Shown one piece after another: positions 9,198 to 18,269 of a stretch of 64,000 bases of DNA. A program made the translations under genes and the position numbers. The notes under the pieces are model-generated. The model ran no database searches and had not been told where the DNA came from. It worked only from the letters and a program-made list of their open reading frames with translations. The stretch covers positions 249,368-313,367 of the forward strand of contig NZ_PDHM01000012.1 of assembly GCF_002573715.1 (NCBI RefSeq), read 5' to 3'. The DNA comes from Paenibacillus sp. EZ-K15 (GTDB lineage Bacteria > Bacillota > Bacilli > Paenibacillales > Paenibacillaceae). Every line of letters begins with the position of its first letter. Within the stretch, counting starts at the first letter, position 1.

Positions 9198-9704
9198 ATG
9201 CCAGCAGACAATCTTCAGAAATTATGCTCAGAGTCCAGAGAAAAGTTGAAATCTGCTATTTCGATTATGGAAACGTTTTTGAATGAACATGCTTTATCCC
9301 AATTGGTAACGGAACAGGACGAGGAAACCGTTCATTTTTACAAAGGATTTCTGTCGGATGTTCGCCATTTGCTTGTGTTTTCTGAAGTTTCCTATGAGAA
9401 GCTAGGTGTTGTACAGCGTCGCCCTAATTTTGATATCGATTTTGCCGAGAAGGCTTTGTATAATTTGTATCACCGCTGTGTCAACAGTTTCTTCTATCCC
9501 AAAAATGAAAGCTATTCTGAAGATGGTCGTTACGCCTATACCGGACAGGATGCGATTCGTTTCCGGAAGAAGCCGGTTCGTCCTGCCCGTGATGTCATTA
9601 TGAACATTACCAAGATTTATGAAGAGCTACGTGATGATCTTGCTTACTACGAAAGCGATTATTTGACGGAGCGCCGTATGCAATCAGAGAAAAGTCACGC
9701 TTAG
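9198..9704 (+). CDS. ypuI: YpuI family protein (DUF3907)
   Basis: A soluble 168-residue protein that resembles the YpuI/DUF3907 family of Bacilli, whose function is unknown. Recognisable blocks are KALYNLYHRCVNSFFYPKNE and the YAYTGQDAIRF motif. There is no signal peptide or membrane segment; the protein is mostly helical by composition. The ATG is preceded by AAGGGGG. The 253 nt between this gene and the divergent subtilase contain an imperfect repeat (TATCC...GGATA) and a short palindrome CAGGT TATATG ACCTG, which could hold control sites for either gene. It is followed by its own terminator. Confidence 0.8.
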   Translation: MPADNLQKLCSESREKLKSAISIMETFLNEHALSQLVTEQDEETVHFYKGFLSDVRHLLVFSEVSYEKLGVVQRRPNFDIDFAEKALYNLYHRCVNSFFYPKNESYSEDGRYAYTGQDAIRFRKKPVRPARDVIMNITKIYEELRDDLAYYESDYLTERRMQSEKSHA

Positions 9705-9721
9705 CATATTAAGGAATACTC

Positions 9722-9752
9722 AAGAGATGCCAACCATTGGCATCTCTTTTTG
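9722..9752 (+). terminator. terminator after ypuI
   Basis: AAGAGATGCCAA and TTGGCATCTCTT form a perfect stem with a 4-nt loop and end in a T-run. Confidence 0.9.
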
Positions 9753-9840
9753 CGTTTCGCTGCTTAGGCACCAACTGACAATCGTTCTTGTGCATACCGG
9801 CAGTAAACTAAGGAAAAAATGTTGACGAGGTGATGCTAAA

Positions 9841-10065
9841 ATGGCCAACGAAGCCAAACCATTAGTGAAGTGCAGTGTCAGCAATTGCCATTACTGGGGA
9901 GAACAAAACTTATGTCATGCCGAGATGATTATGATTGAAATTGACCGTCATGCGAATGTGAAACTCAATGAAGAGTATGGAGCAGAGCCTTATGTAGACG
10001 ACCATCAGGATGTTGCTGACAAGTCTTCCGAGACCTGCTGTTTGACCTTTAAGCCAAAGGGCTGA
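9841..10065 (+). CDS. DUF1540 domain protein
   Basis: A 74-residue protein with the cysteine pattern of the DUF1540 family: KCSVSNCHYWGEQNLCHAEMIMIEI in the N-terminal half and ETCCLTF near the end. The spacing suggests a small metal-binding (zinc) module, but no function is established. GAGGTGAT precedes the ATG. It lies 68 nt before a small membrane protein gene and may be co-transcribed with it. Confidence 0.82.
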   Translation: MANEAKPLVKCSVSNCHYWGEQNLCHAEMIMIEIDRHANVKLNEEYGAEPYVDDHQDVADKSSETCCLTFKPKG

Positions 10066-10133
10066 CGGGAAAAAGCCGGATAAGGTCCTGGTGCTGGGCA
10101 CTTTAGGATGATGGAAATGGAGGAAGCAAGTTT

Positions 10134-10496
10134 ATGGATAAAAAACATCGTAAGCATAAAATGAAGGTTGTTGAAGGAAAGCGGAACAGGGTAGACTTCC
10201 CGCGCAAAGATCACCGTGAAGAATATGCAGCTGAGGTTGCTCCCCCTATGGATGCCTCGGCACGAAGAGCAGACGACGATAAGGCAGACGTCTCTACCGG
10301 ACGTACTGTCGGATATGTGGGCTTGGTATTGGGCATCGCCTCCTTGTTCATGTGGTCGGTTATCCTGGGGCCCATCGCAGCGGTTGTTGGATATTACGCG
10401 TACAGCAAAGGCAGCAGAACGACAGGCGCGTGGTCAATCGGACTCGGCATATTGGCAACGCTCAGTTATTTTATCTTGATTCCTTTCAGTAGATAA
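10134..10496 (+). CDS. small two-helix membrane protein (DUF4190-like)
   Basis: A 120-residue protein with a basic, then acidic, soluble N-terminal half (about 55 residues) and two hydrophobic segments (VGYVGLVLGIASLFMW-type and GLGILATLSYFILIPF) joined by a short YYAYSKGSRTTG loop. The arrangement resembles DUF4190-type membrane proteins, often found in Bacillota with no known role. The ATG follows GGAGGAAGC. A terminator follows at once. Confidence 0.7.
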   Translation: MDKKHRKHKMKVVEGKRNRVDFPRKDHREEYAAEVAPPMDASARRADDDKADVSTGRTVGYVGLVLGIASLFMWSVILGPIAAVVGYYAYSKGSRTTGAWSIGLGILATLSYFILIPFSR

Positions 10497-10521
10497 TTCT
10501 TTTTGTAATGATGTGAATATG

Positions 10522-10561
10522 GGCGAGTCAACCAGAGAGTGGTTGATTCGCTTATTTTTTT
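10522..10561 (+). terminator. terminator after the small membrane protein gene
   Basis: GCGAGTCAACCA pairs with TGGTTGATTCGC (one G-T pair), followed by TTATTTTTTT. Confidence 0.88.
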
Positions 10562-10646
10562 GCCGAATAGGTCTAGCAGATTGTTCCAGTTCCATGATAA
10601 AATAAAGGACAAGTTTGAAATTTTGCTGCAGAAAGTGAGTTAAACG

Positions 10647-11333
10647 ATGCAAATAGATCCGATATCATGGAAGCAAATGACGGATATACCACAGATGAAT
10701 ACGAATTCCACCGAGTCGGCAACCGGATTTGTCAATGTGCTAAGCAGCTTGCTTACCGAAGATTCCACCTCCAAGCCGGTTGAACGTTCCATGACACAGC
10801 TTGCGCCTGGCGTAACCTTTAAGGATGGACTGTTGTGGCAGCAGCTAGGAGCTGTAGATGAATCCGTCTCGTCTATACCAATGGAGGGGGTCGTGCATGA
10901 CACGGGGGCTACAAAGCCAACAACCTTTGAGGATTTAATTACAGCAGCAGGGGAACGGTATGGAGTGCCGGTATCGCTGATTAAAGCGGTCATCGATGCG
11001 GAATCCTCCTTTAATCCGAATGCGGTGTCCTCTGCGGGAGCCAAGGGCCTGATGCAGCTGATGGACGGCACAGCAAGGGGACTTGGGGTAAACAACCCAT
11101 TTGATCCGGCTCAGAACATCGAAGGTGGTACTAAATATCTGTCCAATCTGATTCAGCGGTTTGGCGGAGAAAAGGCTATGGTACTCGCAGCGTATAATGC
11201 AGGTCCAACCCGTATCGCGAATTTGGGTGTATCCAGTGATGAAGAGCTGATGTCTGTTGCTCATGAATTACCTGAGGAAACGCAGGCATACATTAGTAAA
11301 GTCATGAACGCTCAATCAAAATACACTTTATAA
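10647..11333 (+). CDS. lytic transglycosylase (SLT domain)
   Basis: A 228-residue protein. The C-terminal 135 residues are an SLT/goose-lysozyme-like lytic transglycosylase domain that cleaves the MurNAc-GlcNAc bond of peptidoglycan. The catalytic Glu is E119 in AVIDAESSFNP; GAKGLMQLM and the YNAGPTRI block complete the family signature. The first 90 residues are polar and low in complexity and carry no classical signal peptide, so the export route is unclear. This resembles YjbJ-type proteins of Bacilli. It stands alone, between two terminators. Confidence 0.9.
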   Translation: MQIDPISWKQMTDIPQMNTNSTESATGFVNVLSSLLTEDSTSKPVERSMTQLAPGVTFKDGLLWQQLGAVDESVSSIPMEGVVHDTGATKPTTFEDLITAAGERYGVPVSLIKAVIDAESSFNPNAVSSAGAKGLMQLMDGTARGLGVNNPFDPAQNIEGGTKYLSNLIQRFGGEKAMVLAAYNAGPTRIANLGVSSDEELMSVAHELPEETQAYISKVMNAQSKYTL

Positions 11334-11370
11334 ACCCGCTTGGGGATAAATAGTAACCTGATAGAGGATC

Positions 11371-11432
11371 AAACGATAAGCGCCACTTTGTCCGATCTAA
11401 GATGGAGTGCGGCTTTACCGTTTGGTCTTTTT
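11371..11432 (+). terminator. imperfect terminator after the transglycosylase gene
   Basis: AAACGATAAGCGCCACT pairs imperfectly with AGTGCGGCTTTACCGTTT and is followed by GGTCTTTTT. The longer reading frame of the next gene would run through this stem, which argues against using its upstream starts. Confidence 0.6.
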
Positions 11433-11458
11433 GTGTAAATATAAAGGTCTGGAATAAT
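11431..11458 (+). promoter_or_regulatory. possible promoter of the cysteine desulfurase-thiI operon
   Basis: TTGTGT at 11431-11436 and AATAAT at 11453-11458 are 16 nt apart, directly after the terminator above and 45 nt before the TTG start. Both hexamers are only partial matches. Confidence 0.4.
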
Positions 11459-11503
11459 AAGTTCTACAACGTGCGATGCGTAAGATGGAAAGGGGAATTT
11501 ACC

Positions 11504-12664
11504 TTGATATATTGGGATCACGCTGCAACGACCCCTCCCTATGATGAAGTAGTGGACACGATGGCTGAAATCATGAAAATGCATTATGCTAATCCGTCAG
11601 CACTTCATCGTTCAGGCGAGGCTGCCGCTAAACTGCTGAAGAAGGCAAGAGAGGTGTGTGCAGCCGCGCTGAACGTTCAGCCGACGGAGATCGTATTCAC
11701 ATCCGGGGCAACCGAAGGCAATAACATGGCGATTAAAGGGGCTGCGATGCAGTACAGCAGCCGGGGCCGGCATATCATCACGACGGGAACAGAGCATCCT
11801 TCCGTATATGAATGCTGCAAACAGCTGGAAACGCTGGGATGGGAAGTGACCTATCTCCCGGTGGATGCCGCCGGCGTGGTGGATCTGGCTGCTTTGACGG
11901 AAGCTGTGCGCAAAGATACGGTGCTCGTCAGCATCATGCATGTCAACAATGAGACGGGGGCCGTCCAGCCGCTGGCTGAAGTGGGGCGTATCGTCAAGGA
12001 GCGAAATTCACGAACGCTGCTGCATATCGATGGCGTACAGGGATTTGGCAAGCTGCCGGTGACTCTTTCCCAGTGGCAGGCTGACTTATACAGTCTGTCT
12101 GCACATAAATTCAACGGCCCGAGAGGAATGGGCGTGCTGTACATTAAGCAAGGCGTGCAGTTGTTCCCGTTGGTATCGGGCGGATCACAAGAGAATGGGC
12201 ACCGGGCAGGAACGGAGAATGTTGCTGGAGCCGTAGCGATGTCGAAGGCCATGCGGTTATCCAGAGAACGCCAGCCCGAGTTTTATGCAAGGATGACGGA
12301 ATTAAGGGAGCTTCTGCTCCAGGGCATCGACAAAATTCCGGGATTGGTGTTAAACAGCAGTCAGCAGAGTGCGCCACATATCCTTCATTTTTCGTATCCG
12401 GGATTAAAACCCGAGGTGATGGTCCATGCTCTGGAAGAGATGGGCATGCTCGTATCAACCAAATCCGCTTGCTCCTCTAAATTAAGCGAGCCCAGCCGGG
12501 TCCTGTTAGCTATGGGGAAGGACATGAACGTTGCTTCCTCCGGAATTCGTATCAGTCTTGGCAAAGAGCACCAGCTGGGCGATGCAGCGCGACTAATCGA
12601 AGTCTTGGCAAGAGTTTGCGGGAACCTGCGTCCCATTATAGAAAGAGAGGGTAACCGAAGATGA
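11504..12664 (+). CDS. nifZ: cysteine desulfurase (NifS/IscS family), partner of ThiI
   Basis: A PLP enzyme that takes sulfur from cysteine and passes it on as a persulfide. Asp5 and His6 lie in the YWDHAATTPP start; the PLP lysine is K202 in SLSAHKFNGPRG; the persulfide cysteine is C323 in STKSACSSKLSEPSR. The short active-site loop is of the NifS/IscS-like class. The frame is open from 11402, but that start would cross a terminator; GGAAAGGGG fits a TTG at 11504, giving MIYWDHA and 386 residues. It overlaps thiI by four bases (ATGA), as in the nifZ-thiI pair of B. subtilis, so its likely job is sulfur supply for 4-thiouridine in tRNA. Confidence 0.93.
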   Translation: MIYWDHAATTPPYDEVVDTMAEIMKMHYANPSALHRSGEAAAKLLKKAREVCAAALNVQPTEIVFTSGATEGNNMAIKGAAMQYSSRGRHIITTGTEHPSVYECCKQLETLGWEVTYLPVDAAGVVDLAALTEAVRKDTVLVSIMHVNNETGAVQPLAEVGRIVKERNSRTLLHIDGVQGFGKLPVTLSQWQADLYSLSAHKFNGPRGMGVLYIKQGVQLFPLVSGGSQENGHRAGTENVAGAVAMSKAMRLSRERQPEFYARMTELRELLLQGIDKIPGLVLNSSQQSAPHILHFSYPGLKPEVMVHALEEMGMLVSTKSACSSKLSEPSRVLLAMGKDMNVASSGIRISLGKEHQLGDAARLIEVLARVCGNLRPIIEREGNRR

Positions 12665-13899
12665 CTTACGATAAACTGCTGCTTCGCTTTGGCGAATTTA
12701 CCCTAAAAGGCAAAAACCGCAACCGATTCGAGAGATCGGTATTGAATCATATTCGAAGCGTGCTCAAACCGTTTCCGGGAGCAAAAATCGTTAAGGAATA
12801 CGGCCGCTTGTACGTTGAGCTTAACGGGGAGTCACCCGAGGCTCTGATCCAAGTTCTTAAAAAAGTATTTGGTCTTGTTTCCATCAGTCCGGTTCGCGTA
12901 TGTCCTTCCGAGCTTGACCGCATTATCGAAACAGCGGTTGATTTTGTGGGACAGAAGGAACTAGCTGACCCGTCGACCTTCAAAGTCAATGCGAGAAGGG
13001 TGTGGAAACAATTCCCCCACTCCTCGCAAGAGATGAACCATTTAGTCGGATCGCCTTTGCTGCGGACCTATCCCCAGCTTAAAGTAAAGGTAAAGCAGCC
13101 CGATATGGAGCTTCGCGTGGAAATTCGGGAGAACGAGACATATTTGTATTATGAAGTAATCCCCGGCGCCGGCGGGTACCCGATTGGCACGAATGGGAAG
13201 GCCATGCTGCTCCTCTCGGGCGGGATAGACAGCCCTGTAGCGGGCTGGTCGGCCATGCGCAGAGGCCTTGAAATTGAATGTGTACACTTCTACAGCTTCC
13301 CTTACACGAGCCAACTGGCGAAGGAAAAGGTGATGGAGCTAACCAGGCTGTTATCGGGTTTCACTGGCAAAATCAAGCTGCACCTGGTTCCGTTTACCGA
13401 TGTGCAGACTTCATTTGTAGGTATCGGCCAGGATAATCTGATCATTACGTTTATGCGAAGAGCGATGTTACGGATTGCTTCCTCGCTTGCGGAGCGGGAA
13501 GGGGCATTGGCAATCGTGACCGGGGACAGTCTCGGACAAGTCGCCAGTCAGACGCTGCCGAGTATGAATGTGATCGGCAGAGCCACCGAGCTGCCGCTGC
13601 TGCGGCCGCTCGTTATGATGGATAAGAACGATATCATTAATATCGCGATGGACATCGGCACATTCGAGACATCGATTTTGCCGTATGAGGATTGCTGTAC
13701 GTTGTTTGTGCCCAAATCGCCCACCACCAATCCGAATTTGAAGATCATCGAGAAGGTGGAGGCTTCCATTACCGAGCTACCCGCACGGATCCAAGCAGCG
13801 ATTGAAGGTACGGAGACTGTGATCATAACCCCGGACAGTAAAATCGGCGAGCTAGGCGAGAAGCATGCGGAGCCCGTGGTAAACGAAGACTGGTTCTAA
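12661..13899 (+). CDS. thiI: tRNA 4-thiouridine synthase ThiI
   Basis: Adenylates U8 of tRNA and inserts sulfur to form s4U. The 412-residue protein has the ferredoxin-like domain, a THUMP domain (about residues 60-165) and the PP-loop ATP-binding motif LSGGIDSPVAGW at 185-196. It lacks the C-terminal rhodanese domain of the E. coli enzyme, as is usual in Bacilli; a Cys pair in YEDCCTLFVPKSP is visible near 344-345. The start ATG overlaps the stop of the desulfurase gene, which indicates translational coupling. A strong bidirectional terminator follows. Confidence 0.96.
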   Translation: MTYDKLLLRFGEFTLKGKNRNRFERSVLNHIRSVLKPFPGAKIVKEYGRLYVELNGESPEALIQVLKKVFGLVSISPVRVCPSELDRIIETAVDFVGQKELADPSTFKVNARRVWKQFPHSSQEMNHLVGSPLLRTYPQLKVKVKQPDMELRVEIRENETYLYYEVIPGAGGYPIGTNGKAMLLLSGGIDSPVAGWSAMRRGLEIECVHFYSFPYTSQLAKEKVMELTRLLSGFTGKIKLHLVPFTDVQTSFVGIGQDNLIITFMRRAMLRIASSLAEREGALAIVTGDSLGQVASQTLPSMNVIGRATELPLLRPLVMMDKNDIINIAMDIGTFETSILPYEDCCTLFVPKSPTTNPNLKIIEKVEASITELPARIQAAIEGTETVIITPDSKIGELGEKHAEPVVNEDWF

Positions 13900-13922
13900 T
13901 CGAGTATCAAGCGAACGTCAAC

Positions 13923-13969
13923 ATAAACAACACCCCAAAGCTTCTTGGAAGCCTTGGGGTGTTGTTTAT
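13923..13969. terminator. bidirectional terminator between thiI and terC paralogue
   Basis: A near-perfect stem of about 19 bp (AAACAACACCCCAAAGCTT with AAGCCTTGGGGTGTTGTTT). T-rich on both strands. The genes on either side converge. Confidence 0.92.
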
Positions 13970-13990
13970 ATCGCGCGTATTGAGTTTCAA

Positions 13991-14683
13991 TTATGACTGG
14001 GTAGAAGACTTGCGGCGCCCGGCAGATCTCTTTCTCAGATGTCCTGCAGTCAGCACACCGATAATGATGGCAGCTATGAAGAGATATTTTATAAGTTGAT
14101 GCGCTTCGAAATATCCCAGAAAATGCTTCTCCTCGGTAATCATGGAAGACGCCGTGTACGCAAGCACCGCAGAGCCTACATAGATAATCCATGGGAAACG
14201 GTTGATCAGTTTGATAAACAGGGTGCTGCCCCATACCACAATAGGTACGCTGATGAGCAGGCCTAGCGTTACAAGGATCACATTGTGTTTAGCTGCGCCT
14301 GCAACAGCAATGACATTGTCCAGACCCATAGCAGCGTCAGCTACAATGATGGTACGAATGGCAGCGCCAAGGCTTTTGCCGGCTTTTATATTGTCGTGGT
14401 CATTATTGTCGTCGGTCATCAGCTTGTAGGCAATGCCAATCAGGAGTACACCTCCCACAAGCAGCAACCAAGGGATGTTAAGCAGCCAGACAACGAGGAT
14501 GGTGGCAATGATACGAAGAATAACAGCTCCGGCAGTGCCGTAGATAATTGCTTTTTTCTGGGTTTCCTTCGGAAGATTACGTGCTGCAAGACCGATCACA
14601 ATGGCATTGTCCCCGGCCAAGATCAGATCCAAAAAGACAATGTTGATTAATGCAAGAAAAAATTCAGCGGCTGTGGTTTCCAT
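13991..14683 (-). CDS. TerC family integral membrane protein (YjbE-like)
   Basis: A 230-residue protein with about seven hydrophobic segments and a basic tail (RKRSAGRRKSS). The TerC signature acidic pairs are present within membrane helices: LILAGDNAIVIG near the start and AAMGLDNVIAVAG in the middle. Bacillus members of this family are linked to manganese export or metallation of secreted enzymes; the original name comes from tellurite resistance. AGGAG is well spaced for ATG 14683; the frame also allows a GTG 9 nt upstream. A second TerC gene is divergently placed 129 nt away. The short gap has no room for a yybP-ykoY manganese riboswitch. Confidence 0.9.
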   Translation of the reverse strand: METTAAEFFLALINIVFLDLILAGDNAIVIGLAARNLPKETQKKAIIYGTAGAVILRIIATILVVWLLNIPWLLLVGGVLLIGIAYKLMTDDNNDHDNIKAGKSLGAAIRTIIVADAAMGLDNVIAVAGAAKHNVILVTLGLLISVPIVVWGSTLFIKLINRFPWIIYVGSAVLAYTASSMITEEKHFLGYFEAHQLIKYLFIAAIIIGVLTAGHLRKRSAGRRKSSTQS

Positions 14684-14812
14684 GAATGTCACTCCTCTTA
14701 GAATACGGTTCCACCATTAAACAAAGTGGATTAATTATAGGCCTATTTTTCCGGTTGTGCAAGCATAGCCTGGACCATTACCACATATGTGTAGAGTGGG
14801 GGTGTTGTTCTA

Positions 14813-15475
14813 GTGGAGACGATTTTTTTGTTGGGACAGATATTGATGATCAACCTTGTACTCAGTGGCGACAATGCCCTGGTTATCGCGATGGCCAGCA
14901 AAGACCTTCCCGAAATACATCGCAGACGGGCGGTCTGGATCGGGACTGCAGGGGCTGTTCTCTTACGGTGTATTCTAACTTTTTTGGCGGTGTTGCTGCT
15001 GAAAATCCCATTTTTGCAGGCTGGCGGCGCATTACTGTTGATCTGGATCGCAGTCAAACTCATGATGCAAAAGGAACATGATCATGCAAGCTTGGCCAAA
15101 GCTTCAACGATATGGGCCGCTGTCAATACAATTTTGGTTGCCGATTTCGTGATGAGCCTGGATAATGTCTTGGCCATTGCGGGGCTTGCAAAAGGCGATC
15201 TTGCCTTGATTGTCATCGGAATATTATTAAGCATTCCCATCGTTGTATGGGGAAGCGGGATGATCTCAAGCCTGCTTCACAAGTTTCCCGTGCTGCTTTA
15301 CATAGGTGCCGGTATTCTAGCTTTTACAGCAGGCGAAATGCTCATACAGGATTCCCGTGTAGGGCTGATTCTGGCTTACTGGATGCCTTATGCCCACAGT
15401 CTGCTGCCAATTGTTATTGCAGGTGCTGTCGTTCTCATTGGCGGATTACAGACGGTAAGACGGCCCGGTATGTAA
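14813..15475 (+). CDS. TerC family integral membrane protein
   Basis: A 220-residue TerC paralogue with the same two acidic membrane motifs, NLVLSGDNALVIA and FVMSLDNVLAIAG, and about seven hydrophobic segments. It begins at GTG 14813, with GGGGGTG about 12 nt before. It is divergent from the other terC gene. Which metal either protein handles cannot be read from the sequence; the two may be a regulated/constitutive pair or may act together. Confidence 0.9.
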   Translation: METIFLLGQILMINLVLSGDNALVIAMASKDLPEIHRRRAVWIGTAGAVLLRCILTFLAVLLLKIPFLQAGGALLLIWIAVKLMMQKEHDHASLAKASTIWAAVNTILVADFVMSLDNVLAIAGLAKGDLALIVIGILLSIPIVVWGSGMISSLLHKFPVLLYIGAGILAFTAGEMLIQDSRVGLILAYWMPYAHSLLPIVIAGAVVLIGGLQTVRRPGM

Positions 15476-15524
15476 ACGGGATTTTACTTCAACAGCCTAT
15501 TCGCGTAAGCGGGAGTGTTAAATC

Positions 15525-15565
15525 AAAAAAATGGACGACTGTCTTGTGCAGTCGTCCATTTTTTG
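15525..15565 (+). terminator. terminator after the second terC gene
   Basis: ATGGACGACTG pairs with CAGTCGTCCAT, flanked by an A-run upstream and TTTTTT downstream. Confidence 0.92.
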
Positions 15566-15723
15566 TTAGCTTCATGCAGGTATATGGGACTGGTCTAGGT
15601 TATTTCAAGTGGAACAAGCTCGGGATATGGTTTTTTTTGTCGGTTTGGGCTAAAATTAACGTAACTGCTTCTTTTAGAAATCGCTATTTTTGGTGATACA
15701 TATATTGAAGAGAGGGTGATCAA

Positions 15724-16236
15724 ATGTCCTCCAGAAAAGATTTGGCGTTGGGTATATTCATCGTTGTTGCTGGAGTCGTTATTTTGCTCGGTAAGCTTGG
15801 TGTGTTTGGATTTCTGGGAAGAACGTTATGGCCGCTCGTCCTGCTGCTACCGGGTATTTTTTTGCATATCATGTTTTTTGGTCGCCGTGCCTCTGCCGCA
15901 ATTCTAATTCCAGGCGGTATTCTGACGGTATATGGCCTTCTGTTCTTCATATGTAATATCGGGGGATGGGGACTGATGGCTTCATTATGGCCTGTGCTAA
16001 TTCTCGGTGTGGCTGTCGGCTTGTATGAATATTATCTGTACGAGAGCCCGCGACCTGGTGCAGCGCTGCCGGTTGCGCTTGGACTGACGGTGCTTTCCGT
16101 TTTGATATTCATCTTCACCTGGCTTGAGACAGGGGCGTTCTACATTATTGCCCTGATCTTAATCGCAGCGGGCATTTGGATCATCTTTGGCCGCAATCGT
16201 TCCGGGCGCAATAATAAATGGAGCAGAGGCTGGTAA
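15724..16236 (+). CDS. multi-pass membrane protein with LiaI/LiaF-like helices
   Basis: A 170-residue protein, nearly all hydrophobic, with five or six predicted membrane segments and a basic tail (GRNRSGRNNKWSRGW). The N-terminal GIFIVVAGVVILLGKLGVF and the LWPLVLLLPG block, repeated later as LWPVLILGV, resemble the LiaI/LiaF transmembrane region that accompanies cell-envelope stress sensing. There is no LiaF C-terminal domain and no two-component genes nearby, so a link to envelope stress is only a guess. GAGAGGGTGAT precedes the ATG. Single-gene unit. Confidence 0.7.
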   Translation: MSSRKDLALGIFIVVAGVVILLGKLGVFGFLGRTLWPLVLLLPGIFLHIMFFGRRASAAILIPGGILTVYGLLFFICNIGGWGLMASLWPVLILGVAVGLYEYYLYESPRPGAALPVALGLTVLSVLIFIFTWLETGAFYIIALILIAAGIWIIFGRNRSGRNNKWSRGW

Positions 16237-16277
16237 TTGGTAAGAGGTAAAAGTTGCTGGAAGTTTTCTGAAAAGAC

Positions 16278-16307
16278 TTGATTTTCCCGCTCGTTTACCT
16301 ATATTAT
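16278..16307 (+). promoter_or_regulatory. probable typA promoter
   Basis: TTGATT at 16278-16283 and TATTAT at 16302-16307 are separated by 18 nt. The predicted start, near 16314, leaves a leader of about 75 nt. Confidence 0.6.
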
Positions 16308-16320
16308 AGGATGTATGTTG

Positions 16321-16347
16321 AAGCGTCGGCATGTCGTCCGGCGCTTT
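16321..16347 (+). other. hairpin in the typA 5' leader
   Basis: AAGCGTCGG pairs with CCGGCGCTT (one G-T), loop of 8, followed by TCTTTGT. It lies between the predicted start of transcription and the ATG, so it may be a 5' stabilising stem or a weak attenuator. Confidence 0.5.
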
Positions 16348-16388
16348 CTTTGTGGCTCATTCGAACAGAAGGGATTTGAGATATATTT

Positions 16389-18230
16389 ATGCAATCAAGA
16401 GATCAGATTCGCAACATTGCCATTATTGCTCACGTTGACCATGGCAAAACAACACTTGTAGACCAACTGCTGCAGCAGTCCGGTATTTTCCGGGAGCATG
16501 AGACGCTGCAGGAACGCGCGATGGACTCCAATGATTTGGAGCGCGAACGCGGAATTACCATCCTAGCCAAGAATACGGCTATTACGTATAAAGATTTCTT
16601 GATTAACATTGTGGATACACCTGGACACGCCGATTTCGGTGGTGAAGTTGAGCGTATTATGAAAATGGTCGACGGCGTTCTGCTCGTTGTTGACGCTTAT
16701 GAAGGATGTATGCCTCAGACCAAGTTTGTGCTAGGTAAAGCTCTTGCACATAACTTGACTCCAATCGTCGTTGTGAACAAGATTGACCGTCCGGCCGCCC
16801 GCCCAGCAGAAGTGATCGATGAAGTGCTTGATCTGTTCATTGAGCTTGGTGCGAATGACGACCAACTGGACTTCCCCGTTGTATATGCATCAGCCCTAAA
16901 CGGTACTTCAAGTATGGATCCAGAGAAGCAAGATGATAACATGCTTGCTCTTTACGAGACCATTATTGACCATATCCCATCCCCTACTGAGAAAGTGGAC
17001 GAGCCTCTTCAGTTCCTCGTTACCTTGATGGATTACAATGAATATCTGGGCCGTATTGCCGTCGGCCGTGTGAACCGCGGTATCATTAAGCAAGGCCAAC
17101 CGGTTACCGTTATGCTTCGTGATGGTTCCACCAAGAGTGCCCGTATCGAGAAGCTGTTCGGCTTCCAAGGATTGAAGCGGATCGAGGTTGCTGAAGCAGG
17201 TGGCGGCGACATCGTGGCGATCGCAGGTATCAAAGACATTAACATTGGAGAGACCATTGCGGATCCACAGAATCCGGAGGCATTGCCTGTCCTTAAAATT
17301 GATGAACCAACCCTGCAAATGACGTTCCTTGTTAACAACAGTCCTTTTGCCGGACGCGAAGGCAAATGGGTAACATCCCGTAAGCTGCGTGACCGCCTCT
17401 TCAAAGAACTGGAAACGGACGTAAGTTTGAGAGTGGATGAGACGGAGAGCCCTGATGCCTATATCGTATCGGGACGCGGTGAACTTCACCTCAGTATTTT
17501 GATTGAGAATATGCGTCGTGAAGGTTATGAGCTTCAGGTATCCAAACCAGAAGTTATCGTTAGAGAAATTGATGGCGTCAAAATGGAGCCGATCGAACGT
17601 CTTATGATCGATGTACCAGAAGAAAGCATGGGTTCTGTTATGGAAAGTCTCGGAACACGCAAGGCTGAAATGGTGAACATGGTGAATAACGGAAATGGTC
17701 AAGTGCGTTTGGAATTCCTGATTCCCGCTCGCGGACTTATCGGTTACCGTACCCATTTCCTGACCTTGACACGCGGTTATGGCATTATGAACCACGCATT
17801 CGACAGCTACGGTCCGCTTATTGGCGGTCAAGTGGGTGGACGTCACCAAGGCGTGCTGGTTTCCACGGAGAACGGATCTTCAACGTTCTATGGCATGATG
17901 TCGGTGGAAGACCGCGGTACCCTGTTCCTGGAACCGGGAACTGAGATTTATGAAGGTATGATTGTCGGGGAGCATACCCGCGATAACGATATCGTCGTTA
18001 ATATTTGTAAAGAGAAGCAATTGACCAACGTTCGTTCGGCAACGAAGGACGACACGGTTAAATTGAAAACACCGATTATTTTCTCACTGGAACAAGCGCT
18101 TGAATACTTGAACGATGACGAGTATTGCGAGATTACGCCGAAGTCCGTTCGTCTTCGCAAGAAGATCTTGAACAAGAGTGAGCGCGAACGTGCAGAAAAA
18201 CATCGTAAAATGGCGCAAGCAAATCTATAA
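16389..18230 (+). CDS. typA: translational GTPase TypA/BipA
   Basis: A ribosome-binding GTPase of the EF-G-like family that helps ribosome assembly and stress adaptation, notably in the cold. The 613 residues carry the G1 motif [10 protein letters not shown] at about 14-23, the switch motif RGITI, G3 DTPGHADF, G4 [10 protein letters not shown], and the EF-G-like domains III and V with the BipA-specific C-terminal domain. The Shine-Dalgarno is weak (AAGGGATTTGAG). It is followed 40 nt later by ylaH, the order ylaG-ylaH of B. subtilis. Confidence 0.96.
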   Translation: MQSRDQIRNIAIIAHVDHGKTTLVDQLLQQSGIFREHETLQERAMDSNDLERERGITILAKNTAITYKDFLINIVDTPGHADFGGEVERIMKMVDGVLLVVDAYEGCMPQTKFVLGKALAHNLTPIVVVNKIDRPAARPAEVIDEVLDLFIELGANDDQLDFPVVYASALNGTSSMDPEKQDDNMLALYETIIDHIPSPTEKVDEPLQFLVTLMDYNEYLGRIAVGRVNRGIIKQGQPVTVMLRDGSTKSARIEKLFGFQGLKRIEVAEAGGGDIVAIAGIKDINIGETIADPQNPEALPVLKIDEPTLQMTFLVNNSPFAGREGKWVTSRKLRDRLFKELETDVSLRVDETESPDAYIVSGRGELHLSILIENMRREGYELQVSKPEVIVREIDGVKMEPIERLMIDVPEESMGSVMESLGTRKAEMVNMVNNGNGQVRLEFLIPARGLIGYRTHFLTLTRGYGIMNHAFDSYGPLIGGQVGGRHQGVLVSTENGSSTFYGMMSVEDRGTLFLEPGTEIYEGMIVGEHTRDNDIVVNICKEKQLTNVRSATKDDTVKLKTPIIFSLEQALEYLNDDEYCEITPKSVRLRKKILNKSERERAEKHRKMAQANL

Positions 18231-18269
18231 TAGATAGAGATCTACTTGTCCAAAAGGAGTGAACCTATC

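Noticed and set aside
14684..14812. Possible yybP-ykoY manganese riboswitch before the TerC genes
   Set aside because: The gap of 129 nt is shared by two divergent promoters and shows none of the paired elements of that riboswitch.
16908..17849. A 313-codon open frame on the minus strand
   Set aside because: It lies fully antisense to typA, has no Shine-Dalgarno or family signature, and is explained by the codon use of typA.
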